This document shows positions 44,659 to 55,976 of a DNA stretch of 55,976 nucleotides, in pieces (within the stretch, counting starts at the first letter, position 1; each line of letters opens with the position of its first letter). The notes under the pieces were generated by a model that searched no databases, was not told the DNA's origin, and worked only from the letters and a program-made list of their open reading frames with translations. The stretch is from Neoconidiobolus thromboides FSU 785. Lineage: Eukaryota; Entomophthoromycota; Entomophthoromycetes; Entomophthorales; Neoconidiobolaceae. A program made the position numbers and the translations under genes. The stretch lies in the NCBI GenBank assembly GCA_025603075.1, contig MU626394.1, forward strand, positions 1 through 55,976, in the 5' to 3' direction.

Positions 44659-46041
44659 ATGAATCCAAAAAACTTTAAATTAGCTCTAGTTCAAATGCTT
44701 GTTAGCACTGAACCAAAAAACAATTTGGCTAAAGCGAAAGAGTTGATTTTGAAAGCAAGTGAAAATGGAGCTAATGTTGTAGTCTTACCTGTAAGGTTTC
44801 TGATATTATGCATAATTAAAAATTTTGCGTTGATTATCTTTCATTATCAAAATACAGGAGTATTTCATTTCTTGTTGTGATACTAAAGATTATGAATCCA
44901 TTAGTGAAGATGTAACTACTGGTGACTCAACTAGCTTCTTTAAGGAGGTGGCAAAGGTAAGGAAAAGGATATTTTTTGTATGAATGATTTAGTAGATCAA
45001 TTGTTTATTTTAGCAAGCAAAGGTTTATATTATTGGTGGTAATACGATCGAAAATAACAAATTGGATCTAATGACCCTTCAACTTTAGGTAGTATTATTG
45101 AAAAAATTGAAGATAAGTTATATAATACTTGTGTTATCTTTGGTCCAAATGGTATATAAAATAATGATTTAATAAATTTTTTCTTTATCTCATGCTATTA
45201 AAGGAAATGTTATTGACAAACATCAAAAAATATATTTATATGGAGAAAAAGGAGTAAATACCAAATATTTAGAAGTAGGTAAAAAACATATTGCTAATAT
45301 CCTTGAAATTTATTTTTATCATAGGAAAGTGATGTTTTCACCCCTGGAAATAAATTAACCCATATTGATACTGGTATTTTAATATTAATTTGATTACATA
45401 TTAAACATTAGTTAATAATTTAAAAGAATATGGTAAACTTGGTATAGCTATTTGTTACGAACTTCGATTTCCAGAATATGCAAAGATAGCTTCAGAACAA
45501 GGTAGCCAATTTTAAGGATCAGCTCAATTTATTATCTTAATACCTTGATATTAGGTTGTATTGCTATGATCTACCCAGCAGTGCCTGACTACTACAGTGC
45601 CGAAAAAGACTGGGAATTATTATTAAGAGCTAGGTAATTTATTAATTAATTTGGAATTAAAGTTTTATTTATTGATCTTTAATAATAGAGCTATTGATAA
45701 TCAAGTAATTATAATAAAAGGGAATATAAGGATATAATTTTGAACAAAATAAATTAGATATACGTAGCAGGATGCGCACCAGCCTATAATCCAAATCCAA
45801 ATTATAAAAGCTGGGGTCATTCAACTATTGTGGATCCAGCGTAAGTTTATTTTTTTTTGTTTAGTAATTAATTGTAATTTAACTTAATCCTTTATCTTTT
45901 AGTGGTCAAGTAATTTCTACCTCAGATGATAAAGAAACAATTGTTTATAGTGATATTGTACCGCAAAAGTTGAATGATATTCGTAAAGCTAATCCAATTT
46001 TGAAATTGACTAAAAATACTCCACTAAAGCAATATGTTTAA
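44659..46041 (+). CDS. Nitrilase-superfamily amidase, paralogue A (11 exons)
   Basis: Exons 44659-44790, 44858-44956, 45014-45038, 45089-45151, 45204-45274, 45325-45373, 45412-45501, 45555-45633, 45689-45704, 45758-45840, 45903-46041; 846 nt, 281 residues, all GT..AG. The catalytic triad is present: Glu in VVVLPEYF, Lys in DKHQKIYLY, Cys in GIAICYELRFPE. The family markers IIGGSI, KLYNTCVIFGPNG and [14 protein letters not shown] are also kept. The closest family is omega-amidase/Nit2 (C-N hydrolase). Compared with paralogue B the active-site rim is changed: YFISCCDT for CFNSPYGT, and AVPDYYSAEKDWELL for [15 protein letters not shown]. This suggests a different substrate. Intron positions and phases are identical to paralogue B, so the two arose by DNA-level duplication. 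Confidence 0.92.
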
Positions 46042-47588
46042 CATGATGAGTTTCTATTATAAATAAAATATAAATAAGTTATTTTTTATTTATTTATTAA
46101 TGCTGTTGTTTTTTCAAACATATTAGCCCCAGAGGGAACAATAATGACTTCGGTTTGGGGAAAAACTAAGATTAAATCAATTCAGTATGGTATGAAGTTC
46201 AAAGCCCCCAGACAGGGACCTAAGTGATTTAGACTATTTTGATCCGTTTCGAGATTTAGTCAATAGTAAGGGCTTGGTTACTTTTTCTTTTAAAAAAATA
46301 CATATTCCAAAAATATACATAATACAGGTAGAGTTATTGACTTTGAATTGATAAATTTTAATTGAATGCAGTATATTTTTTTATTTAATTTAATAAAAAA
46401 ATAATTGATATTAGTACAATATCTAAAGAAAAAGTAGATTAATAACATGTAATAAGATAATTATTTAGTAGCGTGTTAATGAATAAAAATAGAATAGAAT
46501 TAAACTAAAAGTTAGCGACTAACTAAAAATATTATAATATAAAAATGTAAACAAAATAATCAATGCTGATTTTTCTATAAAACAATGAGTAGAATGAGTA
46601 AAATAATAATAAATTTATGATTTGTTTATGAAAGGTTAGAATAGAAAATCATACTGATCATAAGGATAACTTTATTAATATATAGTACCTAGTTACAAAA
46701 TATTAATAAGCAAGATTAAACGGTCTTATTGAGATAGTCAATCAAGAGTTAGGATTATATGGTATAATATTACTTTAAAATCAATTTTGTTAATGGTTTT
46801 AAAATAATAAAACTTGCTATACTTATTTAAAAGAAAAGCTAAATAATAAATTATGAAGACTGATTAACATATTCAATCTACTTGATGTAAGTTCTTCTTT
46901 TTTAAGTATTTAAGTTTATAGTATAAAACTACTGAAAGATGAGAATAAAATAAGTTAAATGGTTCAAATGATTTATACACTGTTATATTTGGTGTTGTAA
47001 TTAAGTAACATGAGATAAAGATGTATGATTCATATAATGAATATCCCCTAATTTACTAGCAACGACCATACTTGATAGTTCTTTATCATCCTTTGATTGT
47101 GATTGCATTTATGATTAAAATAAAGGCAATTATTCCCATGAGAATGGTGGTTCTGCAAATCATCTAGGTAACTATAAATAATATAATTTTATAAATTAAT
47201 AAAAATCAACCTAAAAATGGTAGTAAATTAATTTTGTAACATTCTTGTATTTAGCATTGTCATTATGAACATCAAGTCATTTCTCCCTGTTTAGTAGCAT
47301 TGGAAACCTAAAATTTATTAGTATTAACGACTATTTATTAAATACATGAAGCTCAATTAGTAAGCTAAATTTAGCTAATGAGATAAATTCCATTAATTTA
47401 GATAATGATAAAATAGAACTAATAGTCAAAGTAAGATAACCAAATGACAATATTAAAAGTATCTCATTTAGTTAAAAGTTGTATCCTTTTATAACCATTT
47501 AAAATGACTGCTGTATTCACTATTATAAAAACAGGTACACTAAGTTATTAACTTAGCTATCATTTATCAAAATAATAATAAAATAAAA
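46042..47588. other. Intergenic region, nothing firmly recognised
   Basis: About 1.5 kb between nitrilase A and cyclophilin. Slightly GC-richer patches (46130-46230, 47040-47170) may be eroded coding DNA, but no family can be named. Confidence 0.4.
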
Positions 47589-48135
47589 ATGAGTAATTCA
47601 AACGTCTACTTTGATACTATCATTGGTGGTTCCCTAGCAGGACCTATTGTTATGGAACTTCGTAAAGACGTTGTTCCAAACACATCTGAAAACTTTCGCG
47701 CTTTATGCACAGGAGAAAAGGGATTTGGTTATAAAGATTTTACTTTCCAGCGGGTTATACATAACTTTATGTGCCAAGGAGGTGATTTTACTAATGGTAA
47801 TGGTACTGGTGGTAAATTTGTTTATGGTGAGAAATTTGAGGATAAAAATTTCACACTAAAGCACGCTATTAGGCTACTATTTAAATTATAATTCACTACA
47901 ACATATCTAATGCTTTATAGGACCTGGCACCCTTTCTATGGCTAATGCAGAAGCCAATACTAATGGCTCTCAATTCTTTCTTTATACTATTAAAACTGAT
48001 TGGTTAGATAATAAACATGTTGTTTTTGGTTCGGTTGTTGAAGGTATAGACGTAGTTAAAAAGATTGAAGAACAAGGTACTCAGTCCGGTAAACCTAAGT
48101 CTAAGATTCATGTTGCTGATTGTGGTGAGCTTTAA
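47589..48135 (+). CDS. Cyclophilin A-type peptidyl-prolyl isomerase with abnormal splice donor
   Basis: Two exons, about 47589-47865 and 47921-48135 (163 residues if joined). The sequence is typical of cyclophilin [30 protein letters not shown], catalytic Arg in [16 protein letters not shown], then [20 protein letters not shown] and Trp in [12 protein letters not shown]. The acceptor TTTATAG-GACCTGG is normal, but the matching donor should follow LKH and the DNA there reads GCACGCTATTAGG, with no GT (or usable GC) in the required phase. Joining at CACG-GACCT restores KHGPG, one residue short of the usual KHTGPG. Either a non-canonical site is used, or the gene carries a recent donor mutation. 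It sits between the two nitrilase paralogues. Confidence 0.85.
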
Positions 48136-48262
48136 ATTGGACTTCAAAAATAAAAACTTCTATTTTTAGTAATAATAAATTGGTTGCATCATCAAAATTT
48201 TTAGTCTTTGAAATTAAAAATTAAATTGTAACTTTTTTATTTGTAATTTTCAAAATTTAGTA

Positions 48263-49674
48263 ATGTCTTCAATTATCAAATCCCTATCATTCCCAAGCTT
48301 TAAAATAGGCTTAATACAGCTAAAAGTAAGCAGTAATAAAGCTACTAACTTAACAAGAGCTAGAGAGTTGGTTTTAAAAGCAGCTAAAAATAAAGCAGAG
48401 GTCATTGTACTACCAGTAAGTAAATCAAACCTGTTGATACACAAAATAATAAAATAACAGCGATAATGACAATGGTGAATTACTTAACAAATGCAACATT
48501 TTATAGGAATGTTTCAATTCCCCTTATGGTACCCAATATTTCAATGAGTATGCAGAAACCATTCCTAATGGCGAAAGTTCCAATGCACTAGCTGAGATGG
48601 CAAAGGTAAATAATGATATATAACTAAGATCTTATTAAATTGTTTAATTTCAGGAGGCTAAAGTTTATTTGGTTGGAGGTAATAAAAGAAGGACGTTTTT
48701 TCCAAAATCATAGTTTAAATTACTTTTGTTTCTAAGGCTCCATACCTGAACGTTTTAATGATAAATTATATAATACTTGCACTGTTTATGACCCGGAGGG
48801 TAAGTGGCTGTTACACTGTAGGGACATCCTAGTTAATTTAAAACAATATAGGAAGTTTGATTGCCAAACATCGAAAAGTTCATTTATTTGATATTGATGT
48901 ACCAGGGAAAATAAGGTTCCAGGTAAGAGTATAAAGATCTAATTAAAACTTAGAAATTAAGTACAAGTCTAAAGGAATCTGAAGTACTTTCGGCTGGTGA
49001 TAAAGCCACTTATTTTGAAACAAGTAATATATTTAACATTTTTGAGAATTAGCTGGTTTTATCTTACTTTTAATTAACTTAGAGTTCGGTAGAATTGGAC
49101 TTGGTATTTGCTACGATATTAGATTCCCACATTTAGCCAATATTGCTAGAGATCAAGGTAATCAGTATTAGAGTTTGATATAAATTCTATATCTAAAATT
49201 CTTAAGGTTGTATTGCTATGATTTACCCAGGTGCATTTAACCTTACTACTGGTCCACTACATTGGGAGTTACTTCAAAGAGCAAGGTACGCTTTAGCTTC
49301 TTTATATTAAATTGTATTATTTATTGAGAGTTTTTTATAGAGCGGTTGATAACCAAGTATAATTTATAAAACAATCATAATAAAAATAAGCTAACAAATC
49401 AGTTTTATGTAGCTGCTTGCTCCCCAGCCCGTGATTTAGAAGCTGGCTATAATGCTTGGGGCCATTCGACCATTGTTGATCCAAAGTAAACTATGATTTT
49501 AAGAAACGAGGAGGCTTTTTTATTAATATTTTATTAAGGGGCCAAGTAATTAGTACAACAGAGCATGAGGAAGCCATTGTTTATGGTGAAATTAATAGTG
49601 AAGAAATTAATAGTATACGTCAAAATATACCTATATTAAAACAAGCTAGACCTGAAGTTTATAAAAAATATTGA
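48263..49674 (+). CDS. NIT2: Omega-amidase / NIT2-type nitrilase, paralogue B (11 exons)
   Basis: Exons 48263-48415, 48507-48605, 48654-48678, 48737-48799, 48852-48922, 48975-49023, 49083-49157, 49207-49285, 49341-49356, 49403-49485, 49539-49674; 849 nt, 282 residues. Catalytic Glu in [16 protein letters not shown], Lys in [16 protein letters not shown], Cys in [53 protein letters not shown] and [10 protein letters not shown] match mammalian Nit2 and yeast Nit3 closely. The enzyme hydrolyses alpha-ketoglutaramate and alpha-ketosuccinamate to the keto acids, a metabolite-repair role. Exons 2-6 and 8-10 have exactly the same lengths as in paralogue A. The start codon lies 127 nt after the cyclophilin stop. 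Confidence 0.94.
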
Positions 49675-49762
49675 TGCATTTAACAAATAAAATGGAAAGA
49701 TATATAGTTTGTGTTTTATACGTATTTTTATTGAAATAACAGGGGGTTGTTTTATATTTATA

Positions 49763-50725
49763 TCATAATAAATAATAAAGTTCTGGTTTGGAATTATATT
49801 CAATTAATGTTAAATTGGAATTAACACTTTGTTCTTCATTTGGTATCCTAATAGGGTATTTGTATTGCCTTAATTCTTTATAAATAGATAAAATTGCGGG
49901 ATCAAAAAGAAAGAATAAAAAATTGATTGTACCTGGAGTAGTGGAAGCGAAATAAGAAATACCAATAGAAAGTGTTGATGTTAATGGTATCTCATTTTTG
50001 AATGTATATAATATAATATAAGGAAGTAAAGTTAAGCTTGGTACAATGGGATAAAGAATTAACCTTAATATTGAATTCATCATTGGGGGTGATTGGTATT
50101 CCTTCAAAGCTTCAACAGAAGCTAAGGAATCAATTGAATTTCGACGAGTTGGGAAAAACTTCACTCGTAATATAGTAGCTAGTACTAAAATGAAAATAAT
50201 ACTACAATAAATACATGGTATAATTACCCAAATTCCAAATAATCCATACATTAATAAAAGATCATTTGGACTTGGTACAATGTTCCAAATAGGACATGTA
50301 GATGTATTTAAAATCGATAGAAAAATTAAGGGAGTGGTTAAAACAGTGGAGAAAGTAAAGATAAAGATTAAATATTGAACTTCAGTAAAAAGATACTTTT
50401 TTTTGTTTAATAAAAAGATACAATGTAAATTATAAGCTAAAACTAAATTGACAGATATGAATAAAAAATTGGAAAAAAAAGAAACATTATTTAAAAGATG
50501 ACATAAACTACTCGATTTTCCATAATCAAATAACAAACAGATATGATTGAGTAAATCAGCTAAGCCGATAATAATATATAGTCGAAATGATAATCGCTTG
50601 CTAGCTTCCAATTTTAACAAAATACTTGTTAAGATTATCAAGATTAATAAAATACTGAGGACTAAACTTATTTTATTTAAAATGAGAAAGCTGTTTATCA
50701 ATTGTTTGATGGATTGACTTAACAT
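49763..50725 (-). CDS. Rhodopsin-like seven-helix GPCR
   Basis: Single exon, 320 residues, with seven hydrophobic segments at about residues 17-37, 46-66, 78-104, 118-139, 155-188, 218-240 and 252-277. A cysteine at the start of helix 3 (SSSLCHLLNN) and another in the second outer loop (NTSTCPIW) could form the standard disulfide. Helix 7 ends NFLFFLFDPAILSIYKELR, resembling the (N/D)PxxY turn followed by helix 8. This places it among class A-like receptors, which some early-diverging fungi possess in number. Ligand unknown. It is convergent with nitrilase B (88 nt between stops). Confidence 0.78.
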   Translation of the reverse strand: MLSQSIKQLINSFLILNKISLVLSILLILIILTSILLKLEASKRLSFRLYIIIGLADLLNHICLLFDYGKSSSLCHLLNNVSFFSNFLFISVNLVLAYNLHCIFLLNKKKYLFTEVQYLIFIFTFSTVLTTPLIFLSILNTSTCPIWNIVPSPNDLLLMYGLFGIWVIIPCIYCSIIFILVLATILRVKFFPTRRNSIDSLASVEALKEYQSPPMMNSILRLILYPIVPSLTLLPYIILYTFKNEIPLTSTLSIGISYFASTTPGTINFLFFLFDPAILSIYKELRQYKYPIRIPNEEQSVNSNLTLIEYNSKPELYYLL

Positions 50726-51379
50726 TTATTAGAATATTTTGATAGAAATCAATTAGATAAAAAAAAATTATATTCTATTATAGCTCATGTTTTATATATT
50801 TTATATATATACCTTACTACCCCCATATTGCAGTTAGTTTTATTCATCCGATTATTTTCTATATTTATATACAATCAATATGTTTTTTGTTCATTTTGTA
50901 TTAAATATTAAGTTTCAATTAAAATTTTATTATTTACATGCTTTGAATTACCTATTTGAACTAAGACCGGTTTTTATTGAACTTTTAATTTTCAAAACTG
51001 GATTTTATTTTTAAAATTTTGAGTTTTATTTATTTAATAGTAAACCATTAGTTTATAGTATTAATGTTATTTATCAAATACTAAATTTACACAAATAAAA
51101 TGTTATTAACTTAAATTGTAATTATAATGTTTATTTTTAATGGCTTGGTATTTAAAATTTACAGTTAGAAGTTCCTTAAACTATACTGTTTAAAAAACAC
51201 TAATAGACATTTTACTTAGCTACACTTATCACTTTAAAATTTTAAAGTTGAAATTTTAAAATAATAACACTTAAATGATGATTATACAATGAATTTCTTT
51301 ACACTCAGCAATTACATCATATTCTTCCTGGTTTTTATATACTTCATCATTAACTTCAAACGTAACTTTCACCCTTCAA
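50726..51379. other. Intergenic region, nothing recognised
   Basis: About 650 bases upstream of the GPCR start and downstream of the RWD-like gene. The open frame at 51289-51540 is antisense to that gene and is not supported. Confidence 0.5.
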
Positions 51380-52219
51380 CTAGTTTCTCTTCAACCTTAA
51401 ATTCAATCTCAAACAATCCAATACACTTTGTAACACAGTTGTACCTGGCTCAAACAATTGTTCCAAAAAATCGGCAATGTTATCTAAAGCTTTTGCATTA
51501 TATCTCTCCCTACCCTCTTCATCTTGATGTAAAAAGGTGAATTTAGGTGACTCTCTACTTGGATAAGTTTTTGGAAACTTTACTAATAACATCAATCCAA
51601 TACATGAAGATAATTCTTGATACATATTCGATAGATTAAAAGTCCAACCATCACATTGTCGGGTTATATCTTCGGACGAAAATTGGCCTTTTAGTTTTGA
51701 TATTTCTAATTTTTGGATAAAATAATTCTTGGCTTTTTCTTCATCTGGAAGGTGGATGTTGTCTTCTTTTTCTTCATTCCTATTTACTCCAGATTTTTCT
51801 TGCTCCTTGTTTTCTTCAAAGTTATGGTTCTCACTTTTTTGGTTTTTTCTATCTTCTTCCTCACTTTTGTCGTTATCATCCCTTTCATCCTCCCCATTAT
51901 CCTCTTCATTTAAATTCATCCCATGGTCAAGTTGTTGATAAAGTTGTTCAATATTACTATAATATTCTTCATCTTCTTTAAGAATTTTTTCAAAATGAGC
52001 TTGATCTTCATCAGCTATTTTTTTAAAATATTCAGCTTGTTGTTGTAAACCAAGTTGAAATTCAGCATCGTCTTCAAAATTGAAATTTTGTTGTTCGGAA
52101 TCCAGCTTTTTTACTAATTGGGAATATTCTTCACGTTGAGTGGTTAGCAATATTTTGTATTGTTCATCGGTAGTTTTCATTGCAAGATGAAAATTGCGTT
52201 CTGCTTCTGAATGGCCCAT
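51380..52219 (-). CDS. Acidic coiled-coil protein with RWD/UBC-like C-terminal domain
   Basis: Single exon, 279 residues. Residues 1-95 are helical and glutamine/glutamate-rich (probable coiled coil). Residues ~100-165 are a very acidic low-complexity linker (EEDNGEDERDDNDKSEEED). Residues ~175-275 look like a compact domain with LLVKFPKTYPSRESPKFTFL, the strand-YP..P-strand pattern of RWD or ubiquitin-conjugating folds, but there is no catalytic cysteine context. I infer a non-enzymatic RWD-like adaptor. It is head-to-head with the WDR5-like gene across 170 bp. Confidence 0.68.
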   Translation of the reverse strand: MGHSEAERNFHLAMKTTDEQYKILLTTQREEYSQLVKKLDSEQQNFNFEDDAEFQLGLQQQAEYFKKIADEDQAHFEKILKEDEEYYSNIEQLYQQLDHGMNLNEEDNGEDERDDNDKSEEEDRKNQKSENHNFEENKEQEKSGVNRNEEKEDNIHLPDEEKAKNYFIQKLEISKLKGQFSSEDITRQCDGWTFNLSNMYQELSSCIGLMLLVKFPKTYPSRESPKFTFLHQDEEGRERYNAKALDNIADFLEQLFEPGTTVLQSVLDCLRLNLRLKRN

Positions 52220-52301
52220 AGCTATTTGTTAGATACAATCAAATATTGGTTGTAATTTGGAAAAATAAAAATAAAACATTCAAAAAAACAAATTTTTTTC
52301 A

Positions 52302-52306
52302 CCAAT
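52302..52306 (+). promoter_or_regulatory. CCAAT box between the RWD-like and WDR5-like genes
   Basis: CACCAATAAAA here is the exact reverse complement of TTTTATTGGTG in the COX19/SNRNP40 spacer. Confidence 0.4.
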
Positions 52307-52389
52307 AAAAAACCCTTAGCTTTACCCTTCTAATAAAAAAAAATTTGACCCATGACGCTCAACCTTTTTTTTAGTTTTTTCAATAAACC

Positions 52390-53759
<1,370 letters not shown>

Positions 53760-54499
53760 GTTGTATGATGACTTGTAATAAGTAGATATTGTTTTATTGA
53801 TTGAAATAATAACTTTATTAATTTTTATTAATAAATTTTTGAGTACAGGGCTGTGGTTAAGTTGTATTCGTACTTTATTTATTCTATTTAAGGTATACTT
53901 GTATATACAGCTAATTTTAATCTCAGCTTTTGTAAACTCATAAAAATTCAATTGAATCTTTTTTAACTGTCTCTTTATTTTTTATATCTGCTTTAGTTAT
54001 AGTATTAACACATCATAGCTATAATAAGAAAAAATTTTCAACAAGCTGGAAAAATTTCTGATAAAATTTTTTGACATCAGTAAATAAAATTAAGAATTTT
54101 TGTTATACTATTTAAACTTTGCTTACATTTATAGAAAAAAATTCCTGTTATAGTTATGATATGTGGATGTTTTTTTTGATTTTGTTACTTTTTCATTTTT
54201 TAAGCGCTATTTGAGTAGAAAGATTGTTAGCAAAATTCTTAAACAAAAAAATACAGCCCTATATGTTAAAAATACCTAATGTCGATATAATCGTTTATTT
54301 TATTTGCTATTGTAATGTTCTAATCAGTGTTTAATTTTTAATTTGAATACAAAACTGTTTTTATTACTATTAGTAATTTAAATCATAATTAATCACTACA
54401 TTTATACTATATGAACTTTTTAATTATTTTATTATAATCTTCACTTCAACTATAGTCATAAACCAGTAACTATAAAAAATAAAAAATATGTAATTTGTT
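53760..54499. other. Intergenic region with one MITE-A copy
   Basis: About 740 bases between WDR5 and the nitrilase relic. Contains the repeat at 54163-54260; the rest is unremarkable. Confidence 0.5.
54163..54260 (-). mobile_element. MITE-A copy 11 (reverse orientation)
   Basis: Starts GTGGATGTTTTTTTTGATT, core TTTTTAAGCGCTATTTGAG, ends ATACAGCCCTATAT. Confidence 0.65.
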
Positions 54500-55695
54500 T
54501 TTTATTAATTATTGTCAAATAACCTATTGTTTCTTTATAAAAAATAAATACTAGATAAATTACCTCATTGTATTCTTTCTAGCATTATCTAATTTTTGTG
54601 ATATAATATCAATATAAACAATAATTGAATGCCTCAATTTTTATAATTTGGAATTGGATTAATACTGATACATACCCTCCTAGATAGGTCTAATTTATTT
54701 AGTTTCAATGTATATTATTTATTTTTGTTATAAATTAATTGATAAATTAGCTTTTAACAAAAAAGTAAACCTTTTTTTGCACTATAATAATCAAGGACTA
54801 GTGAGTAAATCATAGTAATACAACCTAATACTAAGGGATTGAGTAATAAAGTGAGTTGGTCTTCAAAATTAGTTACTTTATTCTGATACTATCTTAACAT
54901 ACTCTAGAAATCAAAGTTCATAGTATATATACCAATTTTATTATCTTTTTTATTAATTATTAATTGAAATCTAATGAATAGTAGCTTTATTTTATTTTAT
55001 TTTAATACTAGTATTGATATACATTAATTTGTTTCCAGAAGTAAGTACATCACTTTCATATCATATTAAAAAATAAAAGTTGGAATAATAACTATTGTTA
55101 TTAATGTTATTTGCTTTGAAATGTTTAATATTCATTCTTTTTCCTCCATATAAATCAATCTTTTTATCCCTATCAACATTGTTTCCTTTAACAATAATAT
55201 GAGATAAACAACAAAACTTTGAAACAGTTTATAATATTATCATTTGGGTCAAAAATAATATAAATATTATATGATTTATCTTCAATTCTTTCAGTAATAC
55301 TACCTAAATTTCAATGTTATTAAATTCAATTCATTTATTAACTTTAATTACCATCAATTATATAAACCTTGCCTGCTAAAATAAAATAAAATAAAATAAT
55401 TAGAAATCAATTATACAAAAGGAATTTTAACTTTGTTACTTCCTTAAAGTAATAGAATTACAAGTAACCCTATTTTGATTAATAAATTCATAACCTTTAA
55501 TTTAATAACATAAAAATATATAAAATATTTCTTTTTCTAATGATATAATATCAGAACCCTTGCAGATGAAATTAGAATTTTCATTTCATTTCCACTGACT
55601 TTTGATATCAACTCTTTTACCTTAATCAAACTATCCTCTGAATCAACACTTATAAGCATTTAAATTAAAGCTAATTTAAAATTCTTCGAACTCAT
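54500..55695 (-). pseudogene. Full-length nitrilase pseudogene, third family copy
   Basis: Reading the minus strand, segments match paralogue A in order: exon 1 at 55561-55695 (MSSKNFKLALI, then LIKVKELISK), exon 2 at 55431-55498, exon 3 at 55352-55375 (still flanked by TTTTAG and GTAAT), exon 4 at 55241-55303 (63 nt, as in both live genes), exon 5 near 55115-55185, exon 6 near 55020-55070, exon 7 near 54905-54990, exon 8 near 54785-54830, exon 10 near 54610-54680 and part of exon 11 near 54505-54560. Codon 12 is a nonsense TAA where paralogue A has CAA, the first intron's GT is lost, and the catalytic-cysteine segment is damaged. Intron remnants are retained, so this is a DNA duplication and not a retrocopy. 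Confidence 0.85.
55378..55398. repeat. Short (AAAAT)4 tandem repeat
   Basis: Four AAAAT units inside a former intron of the nitrilase pseudogene. Confidence 0.7.
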
Positions 55696-55704
55696 TTTTG
55701 AAGT

Positions 55705-55780
55705 AGTGTGAAATATCGCTTTGTCAGTCCCATGGTTAATTATAGCATAACAATCGCCTAAGCTGTTGTGTTCTTGAGTT
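55705..55780 (-). repeat. Right copy of the inverted repeat shared with 35-112
   Basis: On the minus strand this reads AAGAACACAACAGCTTAGG onward to GCGATATTTCACACT and ends about 10 bases before the pseudogene's ATG at 55695. The left copy has the same sequence with scattered changes but is not followed by a nitrilase. Weaker similarity extends about 25 bases further upstream in both copies. Confidence 0.7.
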
Positions 55781-55976
55781 CAGAGAAAATCAATCCCACG
55801 TTCTTAGTTTGATTTGTTATGAGAATTTCTAGCTGATATTTATACTTTTCAGGGTATAAAAGAGTTTACAGAGTATAGTAGTTCAAGGCTTTTTAACTGA
55901 ATTAATCCCTGATATCTCGAACATTTAATAAAGCCACTAAGTTTTCTTAATAGTATTTTGCGTAGATTTTACATTA
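55781..55976. other. Window end, unresolved degraded sequence
   Basis: The minus strand shows frame fragments broken by stops (for example GIDFL preceding a TGA). It may be the eroded continuation of the repeat at 55705-55780. Confidence 0.35.

Overview
This window is nuclear DNA of a very AT-rich eukaryote, almost certainly a fungus, and it is dominated by host genes rather than by a mobile island. Protein content (an ERMES MDM12, a Gti1/Pac2-type WOPR regulator, COX19, TMA7, a fungal-type P450, a rhodopsin-like GPCR) together with very short introns (mostly 41-55 nt, down to 34) fits an early-diverging filamentous fungus. An entomophthoralean such as Conidiobolus is my best guess from gene style, but I cannot prove the taxon. 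The standard genetic code works in every gene I spliced.

Most genes are intron-rich, so single-frame reading misses them. I rebuilt spliced models by requiring GT/AG borders, phase agreement and family similarity. All of them close in frame except the cyclophilin, whose splice donor is abnormal. Layout: 1-7.7 kb holds an intronless secreted TolB-propeller/amidohydrolase and several short interspersed repeats. From 7.7 to 17.3 kb lie a secreted duplicated cysteine-domain protein, a 15-exon kleisin (Rad21/Rec8), Gemin2, tRNA-Ser(CGA), a cytochrome P450 and a disordered orphan. After a 3.4-kb gene-poor stretch, 20.6-23.7 kb carries an NTMT1-type methyltransferase, COX19 and the U5 snRNP WD40 protein. 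From 25.4 to 31.2 kb are an ornithine-decarboxylase-family gene, MDM12 and a bestrophin-like channel.

From 33.5 to 42.9 kb are a PQ-loop protein, an EI24/Rrt8-like membrane protein, a LIN1/CD2BP2-like protein, a WOPR protein, coactosin, a small orphan, TMA7, tRNA-Glu(UUC) and the COQ1-type polyprenyl diphosphate synthase. A decayed F-box-like gene follows. From 44.6 to 49.7 kb two nitrilase/omega-amidase paralogues with identical intron phases flank the cyclophilin. Next come a GPCR, an RWD-like protein and a WDR5/Swd3 WD40 protein. The right end (54.5-55.7 kb, minus strand) holds a third, dead nitrilase copy that still keeps its exon-intron layout.

The genes do not form one pathway. There are themes: mitochondrial function (COX19, COQ1, MDM12), RNP assembly and splicing (Gemin2, SNRNP40, LIN1) and chromosome biology (kleisin, WDR5). 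Three divergent gene pairs share unusually uniform intergenic gaps of 167-173 bp carrying CCAAT boxes. The points most worth following are the three-member nitrilase family, the substrate-site changes in the decarboxylase, the short-element family with terminal inverted repeats, the intronless amidohydrolase and the duplicated cysteine-domain secreted protein.
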